From Gordonia aichiensis NBRC 108223 (GTDB lineage: Bacteria; Actinomycetota; Actinomycetes; Mycobacteriales; Mycobacteriaceae), in assembly GCF_000332975.1 (NCBI RefSeq), contig NZ_BANR01000018.1, positions 1 through 64,000 on the forward strand: DNA of 64,000 nucleotides, written 5' to 3'. Of this stretch, positions 50,948 to 62,691 are shown one piece after another. Below the pieces are notes generated by a model that had not been told where the DNA came from, searched no databases, and worked only from the letters and a program-made list of their open reading frames with translations. Position numbers and translations under genes: made by a program. The stretch's first letter is position 1. Each line of letters starts with the position of its first letter.

Positions 50948-53842
50948 ATGACATCAGCCGATGCGTCGATTCCCGAGATCTCCGGCACCGAACTCACGTC
51001 CGCGGCCTTCGTCGACCGCCATGTCGGGCCAGATGGTGAGGAGACCGCCAGGATCCTCTCGTTCCTCGGCGTCGAGTCGCTCGACGACCTGGCACAGCAC
51101 GTCGTGCCGTCGCTGATCCTCGACGATCTGTCCGACAACGGATTGTCGGCACTCGACGACCCGCTGACCGAACAGGAGGCGCTCGAGCGCTTGTCGGCGT
51201 TGGCGTCGAACAACACCGTGAACCGGTCGATGATCGGCCTGGGCTACTACGACACGATCACCCCGGGCGTGATTCTGCGCAACGTCGTGGAGAATCCGGC
51301 CTGGTACACCGCCTACACCCCGTACCAGCCGGAAATCAGCCAGGGCAGGCTCGAGGCTCTGTTGAACTTCCAGACGATGGTCTCCGACCTCACGGCGATG
51401 GAGGTGGCGAACGCGTCGATGCTCGACGAGGCGACCGCGGCCGCCGAGGCGATGACACTGATGCGGCGCGGCGGAAAGTCGAAGTCGAACCGCCTCGTCG
51501 TCGACGCCGACCTCTTCCCGCAGACCCGAGCGGTGATCGATACTCGAGCCTTCCCACTCGGGATCGAGGTCGTCGAGGCGACGCTGCATCCGGACCTTCC
51601 GAATTGCGGACTTCCGGACGACGACTACTTCGGCGTCGTCGTCCAGACCCCGGGAGCATCGGGCCGCATTCTCGACGTTGCTCCGATCGTCGACGTCGCG
51701 CACGAGGGGGGTGCACTCGTGGCGGTCGGAGCAGACCTGCTCGCGTTGACCCTCGTCACCCCGCCCGGCGAACAGGGTGCAGATGTGTGTTTCGGAACGA
51801 CCCAACGATTCGGCGTACCGATGGGCTTCGGCGGGCCCCACGCAGGCTATCTGTCCGTGCACTCCAAGCATTCGCGCCAACTCCCCGGTCGACTGGTCGG
51901 TGTCTCCAAGGACGCCGACGGCAACCTCGCCTACCGGCTGGCTTTGCAGACGCGCGAGCAGCACATCCGACGGGAGAAGGCCACCAGCAACATCTGCACC
52001 GCGCAGGTTCTGCTCGCGATCGTCGCCGCGATGTATGCCGGCTATCACGGGCCGGCCGGGCTGCGCGCCATCGCGCGACGTGTGCACGCACATGCGGTAA
52101 CACTCGCCAACAGCCTGACCGCAGCAGGATTCGGTGTGGCGCACGCACACTTCTTCGACACGATCGCGGTCCGGGCACCGGGGCGGGCGGAGATCATCGT
52201 GGCAGACGCACATCGAGCAGGAGTGAACCTGCGCTGCGTGGACGCCGACACGGTGTCCATCGCGTGCGATGAGACCACCACGGCGGCAGACATCGAAGCT
52301 GTGCTGACGGCATTCGAGGTCGCAGGTGTCGAGCCACGCGAGTTCGCGCAACCGATCGAGAACCGGACGAGTGAGTACCTGACACATCCCGCGTTCAACC
52401 GTTTCCGCAGCGAGACGTCCATGCTGCGGTACCTGCGTGCACTGTCGGACAAGGACATCGCACTCGACCGCAGCATGATCCCGCTCGGATCGTGCACGAT
52501 GAAGCTCAACGCGACCACCGAGATGGAGCCGATCACCTGGCCCGAGTTCACCCGGCTGCATCCGTTCGCGCCGGAGAGCGACGGAGCGGGTATCCGCGAA
52601 CTGATCGCGGACCTCGAACAGTGGTTGGTGACGATCACCGGTTACGACCGGGTCAGCGTGCAACCGAACGCCGGCTCTCAGGGCGAGTTCGCAGGACTTC
52701 TCGCCATCCGTCAGTACCACCTCAGCCGTGACGAGGCCGACCGCGACATCTGCCTGATCCCCTCGAGTGCACACGGCACCAACGCGGCGTCGGCGGTGAT
52801 GGCAGGCATGCGTGTCGTGGTGGTGGCATGCCGCGAGAACGGTGACGTCGACGTCGACGACCTCCGCGACAAGATCGACGCACACGGCGAATCCCTCGCG
52901 GCGATCATGATCACCTACCCGTCGACGCACGGAGTGTTCGAGCACGATATCCGCGACATCTGCGCCGCTGTCCACGATGCGGGCGGTCAGGTGTACATCG
53001 ACGGCGCAAACCTGAACGCGCTCGTCGGCGTCGCACGTCCGGGCCGCTTCGGTGGCGACGTCAGCCATCTCAACCTGCACAAGACCTTCTGTATCCCGCA
53101 TGGCGGCGGTGGTCCCGGCGTGGGGCCGATCGCGGTTCGTTCGCATCTCGCCCAATTCCTCCCCGGACATCCGCTCGCGGACGAATTGCCCGGAGCGGCA
53201 ACGATTTCGGCTGCACCGTATGGCTCGGCGTCGATTCTCCCGATCACCTACGCCTACATCGCGATGATGGGCGCCCAGGGGCTGCGACGTGCGACGCTGA
53301 CGGCGATCGCCTCGGCGAACTACATCGCCCGACGTCTCGGCGATCACTACCCCGTGCTCTATACAGGCGACGGCGGCTGGGTCGCTCACGAGTGCATCCT
53401 GGATCTCCGCGGCCTGACGAAGGAGACCGGAGTGACCGTCGACGATGTCGCAAAGCGATTGGCCGACTACGGTTTCCATGCGCCGACGATGAGTTTTCCG
53501 GTGGCGGGCACCCTGATGGTGGAGCCGACCGAGAGTGAGAACCTCGACGAGATCGACGCCTTTTGCGATGCGATGATCGCGATCCGCGCCGAGATCGACA
53601 AAGTAGGGGACGGGACCTGGACCGTCGACGACAACCCGCTACGCGGGGCACCCCACACCGCGGAGTGCCTTGTCGGAGAATGGGATCGCGCATACTCACG
53701 CGAGGAGGCCGTCTATCCTCTTGGTCTGCCGTCCGCCGGAGCGCGAGCCAAGGTCTTTCCCGCCGTACGCCGCATCGACGGCACCTACGGTGACCGCAAC
53801 CTTGTCTGCTCGTGTCCGCCGATCGAAGCATTCGCGCACTGA
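50948..53842 (+). CDS. gcvP: Glycine dehydrogenase (decarboxylating), P protein
   Basis: The 964-residue PLP enzyme decarboxylates glycine and loads the aminomethyl group on lipoyl GcvH. Both halves of the fused P protein are present: the N-terminal homologous domain ([60 protein letters not shown]) and the catalytic C-terminal domain. The latter shows [40 protein letters not shown], and the PLP Lys in [26 protein letters not shown] precedes the ATG 50948. A glycine riboswitch lies directly upstream. It ends at a strong two-way hairpin. Confidence 0.96.
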   Translation: MTSADASIPEISGTELTSAAFVDRHVGPDGEETARILSFLGVESLDDLAQHVVPSLILDDLSDNGLSALDDPLTEQEALERLSALASNNTVNRSMIGLGYYDTITPGVILRNVVENPAWYTAYTPYQPEISQGRLEALLNFQTMVSDLTAMEVANASMLDEATAAAEAMTLMRRGGKSKSNRLVVDADLFPQTRAVIDTRAFPLGIEVVEATLHPDLPNCGLPDDDYFGVVVQTPGASGRILDVAPIVDVAHEGGALVAVGADLLALTLVTPPGEQGADVCFGTTQRFGVPMGFGGPHAGYLSVHSKHSRQLPGRLVGVSKDADGNLAYRLALQTREQHIRREKATSNICTAQVLLAIVAAMYAGYHGPAGLRAIARRVHAHAVTLANSLTAAGFGVAHAHFFDTIAVRAPGRAEIIVADAHRAGVNLRCVDADTVSIACDETTTAADIEAVLTAFEVAGVEPREFAQPIENRTSEYLTHPAFNRFRSETSMLRYLRALSDKDIALDRSMIPLGSCTMKLNATTEMEPITWPEFTRLHPFAPESDGAGIRELIADLEQWLVTITGYDRVSVQPNAGSQGEFAGLLAIRQYHLSRDEADRDICLIPSSAHGTNAASAVMAGMRVVVVACRENGDVDVDDLRDKIDAHGESLAAIMITYPSTHGVFEHDIRDICAAVHDAGGQVYIDGANLNALVGVARPGRFGGDVSHLNLHKTFCIPHGGGGPGVGPIAVRSHLAQFLPGHPLADELPGAATISAAPYGSASILPITYAYIAMMGAQGLRRATLTAIASANYIARRLGDHYPVLYTGDGGWVAHECILDLRGLTKETGVTVDDVAKRLADYGFHAPTMSFPVAGTLMVEPTESENLDEIDAFCDAMIAIRAEIDKVGDGTWTVDDNPLRGAPHTAECLVGEWDRAYSREEAVYPLGLPSAGARAKVFPAVRRIDGTYGDRNLVCSCPPIEAFAH

Positions 53843-53860
53843 CCCGCTCGTCGCCCTGAG

Positions 53861-53895
53861 TCGCCGACACCCTGATCGAGACGGGGTGTCGGCGA
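53861..53895. terminator. Bidirectional hairpin terminator between gcvP and the convergent membrane protein gene
   Basis: TCGCCGACACCC (53861-53872) pairs perfectly with GGGTGTCGGCGA (53884-53895) across an 11-base loop. It lies between the stops of two convergent genes. There is no T-tract, as is common in actinobacteria. Confidence 0.8.
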
Positions 53896-53902
53896 ATGTG
53901 AG

Positions 53903-55102
53903 TCAGCTCGCGGGGCCGAAGTCGCGGCCGTAGACGAGCTTGTTGATCGTCACGATGGCCGAGCTCTCGGGCTGTGGCATCGGCTCTTTGGTGATCGGGA
54001 AGTCGACGGTCTTCGTCGCGGGCGGCAGCGGTGCATTGCCGCGGAACCCTTGTGACGTCAACAACGACAGGTGCTTCGGGTCCTGGGCGAAGGTGAAGAA
54101 CTCGGCCACCGCGGCACTGGCAACAGGTGAGATCTGGTCACCGGACAGACGAATGACCGGATAGTCGGCGAGCGGGGTGGGTCCGGTCGGCACGATCTCG
54201 GCGAGTCGGGCCGTCGTATCTTCCCGGGTGAGTGTGTAGAGCTGCTGTTCGGTGATCGGAACCGCATGAATGGGTGAGGTTCGCGCGTCACCCGCGTCGC
54301 GCATCACAGTGGCTGCACCTGTGGGGGTGCCATCGGGTGATTGCGGGGCGCCGTCGAGCATCGCCGAGACACTCGAGGAGACCCGGGACGACGAGGCGTC
54401 CTCTCTGGTCAGGGCAGAGCTGGTACGCATGACGCGCATGGCGACCGCCTGGGCCGCGAGCGACGAGGCGTCGGACTGTGCACCGAGTGGCATGGCCATC
54501 CGCAGCGAACCCCAACCCGAGATGTCGAAGTCGCGCAGACTGTCGTCGCGCTGCTGCAGCGTCGGGACCTGCGCCCAGTCGAGCTTGCCGTCCAGCGTTT
54601 TGCCGAGTTCGGTAGACGTCGCGAGAACGACCGGCGAGGTCACCAGTGACGACGGCGTCCCCTCGAGCGACGACGGCTTCGCCTGCGCCAACTCGGCGGC
54701 CCACACGGAGGACTGCGGAATCCACGCGGCGGGGAATGCCCCCATGGAGCCGGTGTCCCAGCGTCCGGTCAACCCGTCGAGGGTGGTCTTGGCGTCACCC
54801 GCACGCACCGCGATGGTGATGCAGTGGTCGCGGACGACGGGCTTGCTCGCCGCGTACTCGCGGGCGATCGCCATCAGCGCCGGGGCCACGTCGGCGTCGG
54901 CGACGACGTCGACGGTCGCCGGGCCCTCGATGCACGACGCGGCGGCGTTGTCGGCCTGTCTGTCGAGATGGTCACCGAGTTGCTGCCATGCCACGATCAC
55001 CGCGGCGATCAGCACGATCGCGAGCAGCACAAAGACCAGCCCGCGGCTGACCCCTCGCTGTCTGATCCCGTTTCCGCCACCGGTCACCCGATGATGCGCC
55101 AC
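53903..55102 (-). CDS. Membrane-anchored substrate-binding-like protein (Rv1836c N-terminal homologue, no VWA domain)
   Basis: The 399-residue protein has one N-terminal membrane helix (GLVFVLLAIVLIAAVIVAWQ) and an exported domain resembling solute-binding proteins: DVVADADVAPALMAIAREYA, PSSLVTSPVVLATSTELG, FDISGWGSLRMAMPLGAQSD and PLADYPVIRLSGDQISPVAS. Its M. tuberculosis counterpart at this place, Rv1836c (from memory about 677 residues), continues into a von Willebrand A domain. This one ends at LVYGRDFGPAS before that region. It begins 67 bases downstream of glcB, but with the glcB terminator between. The bound ligand is unknown. Confidence 0.82.
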   Translation of the reverse strand: MAHHRVTGGGNGIRQRGVSRGLVFVLLAIVLIAAVIVAWQQLGDHLDRQADNAAASCIEGPATVDVVADADVAPALMAIAREYAASKPVVRDHCITIAVRAGDAKTTLDGLTGRWDTGSMGAFPAAWIPQSSVWAAELAQAKPSSLEGTPSSLVTSPVVLATSTELGKTLDGKLDWAQVPTLQQRDDSLRDFDISGWGSLRMAMPLGAQSDASSLAAQAVAMRVMRTSSALTREDASSSRVSSSVSAMLDGAPQSPDGTPTGAATVMRDAGDARTSPIHAVPITEQQLYTLTREDTTARLAEIVPTGPTPLADYPVIRLSGDQISPVASAAVAEFFTFAQDPKHLSLLTSQGFRGNAPLPPATKTVDFPITKEPMPQPESSAIVTINKLVYGRDFGPAS

Positions 55103-55124
55103 TACTGCCTCCGTTGTCGCGTGC

Positions 55125-55161
55125 GAGGTCCCGGACAGACCGAACGCCTGTCCGGGACCTC
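55125..55161 (-). terminator. Strong hairpin terminator after glcB
   Basis: On the plus strand GAGGTCCCGGACAG (55125-55138) pairs perfectly with CTGTCCGGGACCTC (55148-55161), loop nine bases. It lies eight bases past the glcB stop and before the start of the next minus-strand gene, so it should separate the two units. Confidence 0.85.
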
Positions 55162-55169
55162 ACGCGTGC

Positions 55170-57389
55170 TCACGCCTTGGCCGCAGCAGCCTTGTACTCG
55201 CGGCGCTTGCGATGCAGGATCGGCTCGGTGTAGCCGCTCGGCTGCTTCGCACCCTCGAGGATAAGTTCCTTCGCGGCCTGGAATGCGATATTCGTGTCGA
55301 AATCCGGAGCCATCGGCGAGTAGTCGGGGTCGTCGGCGTTCTGCCTGTCGACCACCGGCGCCATCCGCTCGAGCGCGGCGACGACGTCGTCGGCGCTCAC
55401 GATCCCGTGGTGAATCCAGTTGGCGAGGAGCTGGCTGGAGATACGCAGGGTTGCGCGATCCTCCATGAGCGCGACGTCGTGGATGTCGGGCACCTTCGAA
55501 CAACCGACGCCGTGATCGATCCAGCGCACCACGTAGCCCAGGATGGACTGGCAGTTGTTGTCGAGTTCTTCCTTCTTCTCCGCATCGGACCAGTCGGTCT
55601 TGGGTGCGAGCGGGATGGTCAGGATGTCGTCGACCGACGCCGGGTCGCGCTTGGCGATCTCGTCCTGGCGCTCGAACACGTCGACGAGGTGGTAGTGCAT
55701 CGCGTGCAGCGTCGCGCCGGTGGGCGAGGGCACCCATGCGGTGCTCGCACCGGCCTGCGGCTGGGCGATCTTCTGCTCCACCATGTCGCGCATGAGATCG
55801 GTCATGGCCCACATGCCCTTACCGATCTGGGCCTTGTGCTGCAGACCGGCATGCAGCCCGATATCGACGTTGGAATCCTCGTAGGCGAGCATCCAGGTGG
55901 CCTTTTTCATCTCACCCTTGCGGATCATCGCGCCCGCCTCCATGGAGGTGTGGATCTCGTCGCCGGTGCGGTCGAGGAAGCCGGTGTTGATGAACACCAC
56001 GCGATCCTGCGCGGCCTTGATCGAGGCCTTGAGGTTGACCGACGTGCGGCGCTCCTCGTCCATGATGCCGACCTTGAGGGTGTTCTCGGGCAGGCCGAGG
56101 ACCTGCTCGACGCGCTCGAACAACTCGACGGTGAACGCCACCTCGTCGGGTCCATGCATCTTGGGCTTGACGATGTAGATCGATCCGGTACGCGAGTTCT
56201 GCAGACCGTCCTGGTTGAGGCCGTGGATGCCTGCGAGTGAGGTGAACAACGCGTCGAGGATGCCCTCGGGAACCTCGTTGCCGTCGGCGTCGAGAACTGC
56301 GGGGTTGGTCATCAGATGGCCGACATTGCGCACGAACAGCAGCGATCGACCGTGCAGATCGAAGCCGGTGCCGTCAGGCGCGGTGTAGGTGCGGTTGGGG
56401 TTGAGCACGCGGGTGAAGGTCTTTCCGCCCTTGCTGACCTCTTCGGACAGGTCGCCCTTGTTGAGCCCGAGCCAGTTGCGGTAACCGAGGACCTTGTCGT
56501 CGGCGTCGACAGCCGCCACCGAATCCTCGAAGTCCATGATCGTGGTGATCGCGGACTCCATCACGACATCCTTGATGCCTGCCGGATCGGTTTGTCCGAT
56601 CGGAGACGAGGGATCGATCTCGATGTCGAGATACAAACCGTTGTGGCGCAACAGGATCGAGGAGGGTGAGGCGGCGTCGCCGGTGTAGCCGGCGAACGCG
56701 GAGGGATCGGCGAGCGTCGATGTCGTGCCGTCGGCGAGCGTGACCTGCACAGCGCCGTCGACCACGGCGATCTTGGTGACGTCGGTGTAGCTGCACTGTT
56801 CGAGCGGAACAGCCTTGTCGAGGAAGCCCTTCGCGTACGCGATCACCTGGTCGCCGCGAACCTTGTTGTAGCCCTTACCCTTGTCGGCGCCGCCGTCCTC
56901 GCTGATGACATCGGTGCCGTAGAGGGCGTCGTAGAGTGAACCCCAACGGGCGTTGGACGCGTTGAGTGCGAAGCGTGCGTTGAGGATCGGGACGACGAGC
57001 TGCGGGCCCGCGGTCTCGGAGATCTCGCGGTCGACATTGGTCGTGCCGATCTGGAAGTCGGCGGGAACCTCGGCGAGGTAGCCGATGTCGGTGAGGAACT
57101 TCTTGTACTCACCGAACACAGCGGGATCGGTGAAGTCGACACCCTTGTGATCGCGGTGCCATGCGTCGATCTTGGTCTGGAGGTCGTCGCGCACGGCGAG
57201 CAGCTCCCGGTTCCGGGGCGCGAGATCGGTGATGACCGCCGCAGCGCCCTTCCAGAAGGCGTCCTTGTCGACACCGCTGCCCGGCAGCGCCTCGTTGTTG
57301 ATGAAGTCGTAGAGCACGGTGGCGACCTGCAGGCCCTCCACATCGGTGCGGGCGGTGGAGTCTGGGGCGGGGGAATTCTGGTCCGACAT
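55170..57389 (-). CDS. glcB: Malate synthase G
   Basis: The enzyme condenses glyoxylate and acetyl-CoA to malate, completing the glyoxylate shunt and using glyoxylate made from glycine. The 739-residue length and layout fit malate synthase G. It has the [17 protein letters not shown] insert, [20 protein letters not shown] (metal-binding and catalytic region), [60 protein letters not shown] and the C-terminal catalytic Asp region [26 protein letters not shown] precedes the ATG 57389. A strong hairpin terminates it. Confidence 0.96.
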   Translation of the reverse strand: MSDQNSPAPDSTARTDVEGLQVATVLYDFINNEALPGSGVDKDAFWKGAAAVITDLAPRNRELLAVRDDLQTKIDAWHRDHKGVDFTDPAVFGEYKKFLTDIGYLAEVPADFQIGTTNVDREISETAGPQLVVPILNARFALNASNARWGSLYDALYGTDVISEDGGADKGKGYNKVRGDQVIAYAKGFLDKAVPLEQCSYTDVTKIAVVDGAVQVTLADGTTSTLADPSAFAGYTGDAASPSSILLRHNGLYLDIEIDPSSPIGQTDPAGIKDVVMESAITTIMDFEDSVAAVDADDKVLGYRNWLGLNKGDLSEEVSKGGKTFTRVLNPNRTYTAPDGTGFDLHGRSLLFVRNVGHLMTNPAVLDADGNEVPEGILDALFTSLAGIHGLNQDGLQNSRTGSIYIVKPKMHGPDEVAFTVELFERVEQVLGLPENTLKVGIMDEERRTSVNLKASIKAAQDRVVFINTGFLDRTGDEIHTSMEAGAMIRKGEMKKATWMLAYEDSNVDIGLHAGLQHKAQIGKGMWAMTDLMRDMVEQKIAQPQAGASTAWVPSPTGATLHAMHYHLVDVFERQDEIAKRDPASVDDILTIPLAPKTDWSDAEKKEELDNNCQSILGYVVRWIDHGVGCSKVPDIHDVALMEDRATLRISSQLLANWIHHGIVSADDVVAALERMAPVVDRQNADDPDYSPMAPDFDTNIAFQAAKELILEGAKQPSGYTEPILHRKRREYKAAAAKA

Positions 57390-57530
57390 AAGAGCCTTCC
57401 TTCTCCGGTGGCCCGGAAGCTGGTGTCGTCGGGATTCGGTGCCGAGATCCGCGCACGCCATCAGCCCTCATCGGGACAACAGGGGCGATCGTGAACTCGC
57501 TCTATGTTACTCGCGAGGTAAATCGCGTCG

Positions 57531-58448
57531 TCAGGAGGCGTCGAGGAGGGCGCCGAGGTAGGAACGAAGAGCGCGTCGTAGGTGCGCGCCGCGCTCGGCG
57601 ATATCGGATTGCTCCCGGACGTACTCCGCACGCCCGGCGGGTGTCTCGATCCTGACGGGTGCGTAGCCGAGATCGCGCAGATCGTAGGGGCTCGCCCGCA
57701 TGTCGAGTTCGCGGGCAGTGAGGGCGAGTCGGAACGCGTCGAAAGTGAGGTCAGCGGGAACCAGGGGCGTGAGACTGATACATGCCCGGTAGAGGTCCAT
57801 GGTCGCGTGGAGACAGCCGGGTTGTTCGTTGTCGATCTGCGTCCGGCGCGACAGCGTCGATTCGTTGAGCGGCCGTGCCGGAGCCGTGAAGAAGCGAAAT
57901 GCGTCGAAGTGGGTGCACCGCAGTGGCATCGATTCGACGACGGCGTCGGTAGCCGCGGAACCGAGTCGCAGGGGGACGTGATGGCGCGGGTTGTCGCTGC
58001 GGTAGACCATCGCCCACTCGTGCAGACCGAAGCACCCCAGCCGGGTAGGCCGCGACGCAGTCGCATCAAGGAGTGCGCAGGTCGCCAGCACTGCACCGCG
58101 ACGTTTGACGACGAACTCGCGGTCGACCGTCACGCCACCCTGCGGAGTTCGGGCGTAGCCCCGCAGCGTCGACATCTTGTCGAGGAGGCGAGTGACCGTG
58201 GTGTTCGGTCGACCGCCCGACGCCAGCACGATCCCGTATCCGGGATGCCAACGTCGTATGTGCGAGGGACGCGCCGAGTAGTAGGTGAACAGGAAGTCGA
58301 GGACCGGGTGCTTCTCGCCGCGCGCGCGAGCGCGCAGATAGGGGCCGACGAGGTCCTCGACGCGGGCCGCGTGCTCATCGCGGCGCGCGAGCCAGACGTC
58401 GGGGGAGAGTTCGACCTCGGTGTCAGGACCTGCGCGCGGCATGGTCAC
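57531..58448 (-). CDS. Conserved actinobacterial protein, often labelled 3-methyladenine DNA glycosylase (function unverified)
   Basis: The 305-residue soluble protein has the conserved PVLDFLFTYYSARPSHIRRW, HPGYGIVLASGG and LGCFGLHEWAMVYRSDNPRH segments. Database entries of this type carry a 3-methyladenine glycosylase label, but I see neither the HhH-GPD motif nor the AAG fold signature, so the label looks inherited rather than shown. The middle part SMPLRCTHFDAFRFFTAPAR has a conserved Cys/His/Asp/Phe cluster that could be a catalytic or metal site. The GTG at 58448 overlaps the stop of the CBS-domain gene (GTGA), so it is part of that operon; ATG 58442 is the alternative start. Confidence 0.7.
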   Translation of the reverse strand: MTMPRAGPDTEVELSPDVWLARRDEHAARVEDLVGPYLRARARGEKHPVLDFLFTYYSARPSHIRRWHPGYGIVLASGGRPNTTVTRLLDKMSTLRGYARTPQGGVTVDREFVVKRRGAVLATCALLDATASRPTRLGCFGLHEWAMVYRSDNPRHHVPLRLGSAATDAVVESMPLRCTHFDAFRFFTAPARPLNESTLSRRTQIDNEQPGCLHATMDLYRACISLTPLVPADLTFDAFRLALTARELDMRASPYDLRDLGYAPVRIETPAGRAEYVREQSDIAERGAHLRRALRSYLGALLDAS

Positions 58449-59521
58449 ACCCGGTGGGTTTCGTCGCGGACGGTGCCGACGAACTCCTCCACCAGGTCGG
58501 CGAGTGCCACGATGCCGACTGTGCGTCCCGAGTCGTCGACCACGGCACCGAGGTGCGAGCTTGTGCGGCGCAGCGTGCGCGTCGCGTCGTCGAGCGGCGT
58601 GTCGACGCCGATCACCGGAAGCGGGCGGATCTTGTCGACGCCGATGATCGTCTCCTGGCCGACGTTCTCGTCGAGGATGTCGTCGAGCACGTCCTTCAGA
58701 TGGAGGTAGCCGGTGAACGTGCCGTCCAGCCCGCGCACCGGGAAGCGGGAGAAGCCGGTGTCACTGACGGCGCGTTCGACGGATCCCAGGGTGGGGCCGA
58801 CCCCGCCGCTCACCGAATCGACTTCCACGTCGACGCTGCGCATCTTGTCGAGGGGGATCATCACCTCCGACACCGTGCGGGCGACCGACCGCAGCGCGCG
58901 GGTCAATCGCTCGTGCTCCTCGGCGTCGATCAGCCCCTCCTCGCGTGACTCGCCGAGCATCTGCGCGAGTTCGACCGGCGACACGGTCGAGTCGAGTTCG
59001 TCCTTCGGTTCGACGCGCAGCGCGCGAAGCGTGATGTTGGCCAGCCAGTTGTAGAACCCGATGAGCGGTCGGACCACCTTGATGAACGCGAGGTGGGCGG
59101 GGACGAGGAGCATCGCGGCCCGTTCCGGTCCCGCGAGTGCGATGTTCTTGGGCACCATCTCGCCGAGAAGGATGTGCAGCACCGCGACAAGGCCGAGTGC
59201 CACCGCGAACGAGATCGGATGCAGCAGCGAGTCGGGGACGTGCGCGACCTCGAGCGGCAGCTCCAGGATGTGCGCGACGGCCGGCTCGCCCACGCGGCCC
59301 AACAGGATCGAGCAGATCGTGATGCCCAACTGTGCGCCTGCCAGCATGAGCGAGAGGTGTTCGCTCGCACGGATCACCGTGCGCGCTTGCGACTTCCCGC
59401 TCTCGGCGAGAGCCTCGAGGCGGTCGCGTCGCGCCGAGATCAGGGAGAATTCCGCACCGACGAAGAACGCATTGCCCGCGAGCAGCACCACGGTGAGGAC
59501 GACGGCCCAGGCATCGTTCAT
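58445..59521 (-). CDS. CNNM/CBS-domain membrane protein (hemolysin C-like, Rv1841c-type)
   Basis: The 358-residue protein has an N-terminal DUF21/CNNM transmembrane domain (AWAVVLTVVLLAGNAFFVGA, SLMLAGAQLGITICSILLGR, LHILLGEMVPKNIALAGPER) and two cytoplasmic CBS motifs (VSEVMIPLDKMRSVDVEVDS and TPLDDATRTLRRTSSHLGAV). CNNM proteins are implicated in Mg2+ or Na+ transport. The C-terminal transporter-associated domain is missing, unlike its upstream paralogue. The ATG at 59521 overlaps the stop of that paralogue by four bases, so they form a coupled pair and may act as a heterodimer. Confidence 0.9.
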   Translation of the reverse strand: MNDAWAVVLTVVLLAGNAFFVGAEFSLISARRDRLEALAESGKSQARTVIRASEHLSLMLAGAQLGITICSILLGRVGEPAVAHILELPLEVAHVPDSLLHPISFAVALGLVAVLHILLGEMVPKNIALAGPERAAMLLVPAHLAFIKVVRPLIGFYNWLANITLRALRVEPKDELDSTVSPVELAQMLGESREEGLIDAEEHERLTRALRSVARTVSEVMIPLDKMRSVDVEVDSVSGGVGPTLGSVERAVSDTGFSRFPVRGLDGTFTGYLHLKDVLDDILDENVGQETIIGVDKIRPLPVIGVDTPLDDATRTLRRTSSHLGAVVDDSGRTVGIVALADLVEEFVGTVRDETHRV

Positions 59522-60921
59522 CGTGTGCTCCCCTGAGTCTCCGTCGGTTCGTCGTCGGAGTTGACCGGTGTCAGCCGGACGACGTCGACGCGTCGACCAT
59601 CCATGGCGACCACGGTCGCGTTCCACGGGGTTTCATCGAACTCCTCGTCGGAGTCCTCCTCGTCGTCCTCGCGCAATGTCACGACCACGGGGAGGTCGAC
59701 CGAGTCGTCGACCACCGGGATGCGGCCGAGTTCGTTCATGACCAACCCGCCGAGCGTGTCGTAGGGGCCGTCGGGTGCGCGATAGCCGGTGGCATCTGCG
59801 ACCTCGTCGATGCGCAGCAGCCCCGACAGCAGGTATCCGTTGGCGTCGACCTGGACGTCGGCGCGCTCGTCGTCGTGCTCGTCGGTGACATCGCCGAGGA
59901 TCTCCTCGATCAGATCCTCGGTGGTCACGATGCCCGCGGTGCCGCCGTACTCGTCGATGACCACACAGACCTCCATGCCGTCTGCGCGGATCTGCGCCAT
60001 CAGCGCGTCGCCGTCGAGTGTGGTGGGAACAGTCGGAACCGAGCGGGCGATCGACGAGAGCGTGGTGGAGAGTTGCTCTTCGGGTGCGACCGTGAACGCC
60101 TGCTTGATGTGGACGACGCCGATCATGTCGTCGAGATCGCCGTCGCTGACGATCGGGAAGCGTGAGTGCCCGGTCCGCGATGTCGCCATGACGAGGTCGC
60201 GGATGGTGTCGTCCCGATCGAGGTACTCGACGGTGACCCGGGGAGTCATCAGATCCTCCGCGGTGAGTTCACCGAACTTCAGCGACCGATCGACGAGGAT
60301 CGCCGTCTCCGGATCGATCGAACCCTGTTTGGCCGAGTTGCGCACCAGGGACCCGAACTCCGACGGTGATCGTGCCGATCTGAGTTCCTCGGCGGGTTCG
60401 ATACCCAACCGGCGGACGATCCAGTTCGCGGCCCCGTTGAGACCCTTGATCACCCAGCGGAATGCGAGCGAGAAGTAGGCGAGCGGCGCTGCGGTGGCAC
60501 GAGCCACCGCCATCGGGCGCGCGATGGCGATGTTCTTGGGCACCAACTCGCCAAGGACCATCGACAGCGACGTCGCGATGAGCAGCGCCAGGATCAGCGA
60601 GACGACCGAGGACACCGACTCGCTGACGCCCATCGCACGAAACGCGGGTTCGAGGATCAGTGCGAGCACCGGCTCCGCGATGTAACCGGTGATCAGCGTG
60701 GTGATCGTGATGCCGAGCTGGGCTCCGGAAAGCTGAAACGACAGGGTGCGGTGGGCGCGTTGAACGATGCGCGAACGGCGGTCGCCGCGCTGGGCGACCT
60801 CGGATTCGACGGCCGACCGCTCGAGCGCGGTGAGTGAGAACTCGGCTGCGACGAAGATCGCGGTGCCCAGGGTCAGCGCTATGAACCCGATCAGGCTGCC
60901 GATGATGATCAGTGCTTGCAC
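59518..60921 (-). CDS. CNNM/CBS-domain membrane protein with CorC-HlyC domain (Rv1842c-type)
   Basis: The 467-residue protein has the full CNNM layout: transmembrane DUF21 domain (IIIGSLIGFIALTLGTAIFV, SFQLSGAQLGITITTLITGY, MVLGELVPKNIAIARPMAVA), a CBS pair (AEDLMTPRVTVEYLDRDDTI, GMEVCVVIDEYGGTAGIVTT) and the CorC_HlyC transporter-associated domain (LLSGLLRIDEVADATGYRAP, YDTLGGLVMNELGRIPVVDD). The EYGGTAGIVT motif is typical. It is probably an ion (Mg2+ or Na+) transporter gated by adenine nucleotides. GTG 60921 starts it; the downstream paralogue overlaps its stop. GuaB1 is upstream on the same strand. Confidence 0.92.
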   Translation of the reverse strand: MQALIIIGSLIGFIALTLGTAIFVAAEFSLTALERSAVESEVAQRGDRRSRIVQRAHRTLSFQLSGAQLGITITTLITGYIAEPVLALILEPAFRAMGVSESVSSVVSLILALLIATSLSMVLGELVPKNIAIARPMAVARATAAPLAYFSLAFRWVIKGLNGAANWIVRRLGIEPAEELRSARSPSEFGSLVRNSAKQGSIDPETAILVDRSLKFGELTAEDLMTPRVTVEYLDRDDTIRDLVMATSRTGHSRFPIVSDGDLDDMIGVVHIKQAFTVAPEEQLSTTLSSIARSVPTVPTTLDGDALMAQIRADGMEVCVVIDEYGGTAGIVTTEDLIEEILGDVTDEHDDERADVQVDANGYLLSGLLRIDEVADATGYRAPDGPYDTLGGLVMNELGRIPVVDDSVDLPVVVTLREDDEEDSDEEFDETPWNATVVAMDGRRVDVVRLTPVNSDDEPTETQGSTR

Positions 60922-61074
60922 GAGTCACCCCGGGGTCGAGTGAGTGTGGGCACGTCCGGTGCCTGTGGCACAGGCCATCCTCCATGATGCACCGAGTGGC
61001 CGGGGACAAACGCCGCGGAGTCGGTGCACTCCGCGGGCAACGCAGACCATTCTAAGTGCGACAACGGCGACGGC

Positions 61075-62622
<1,548 letters not shown>

Positions 62623-62691
62623 CTGCGAGATGGCTGTGGGGTGACTGGGAACGGGGAGCGAGTGGGCGAGGTGGCGTCGACGCCCGATCGG

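Noticed and set aside
50954..53479. Long minus-strand open frame (841 codons) opposite gcvP.
   Set aside because: It mirrors the codon bias of gcvP, has no family motifs and no ribosome-binding site.
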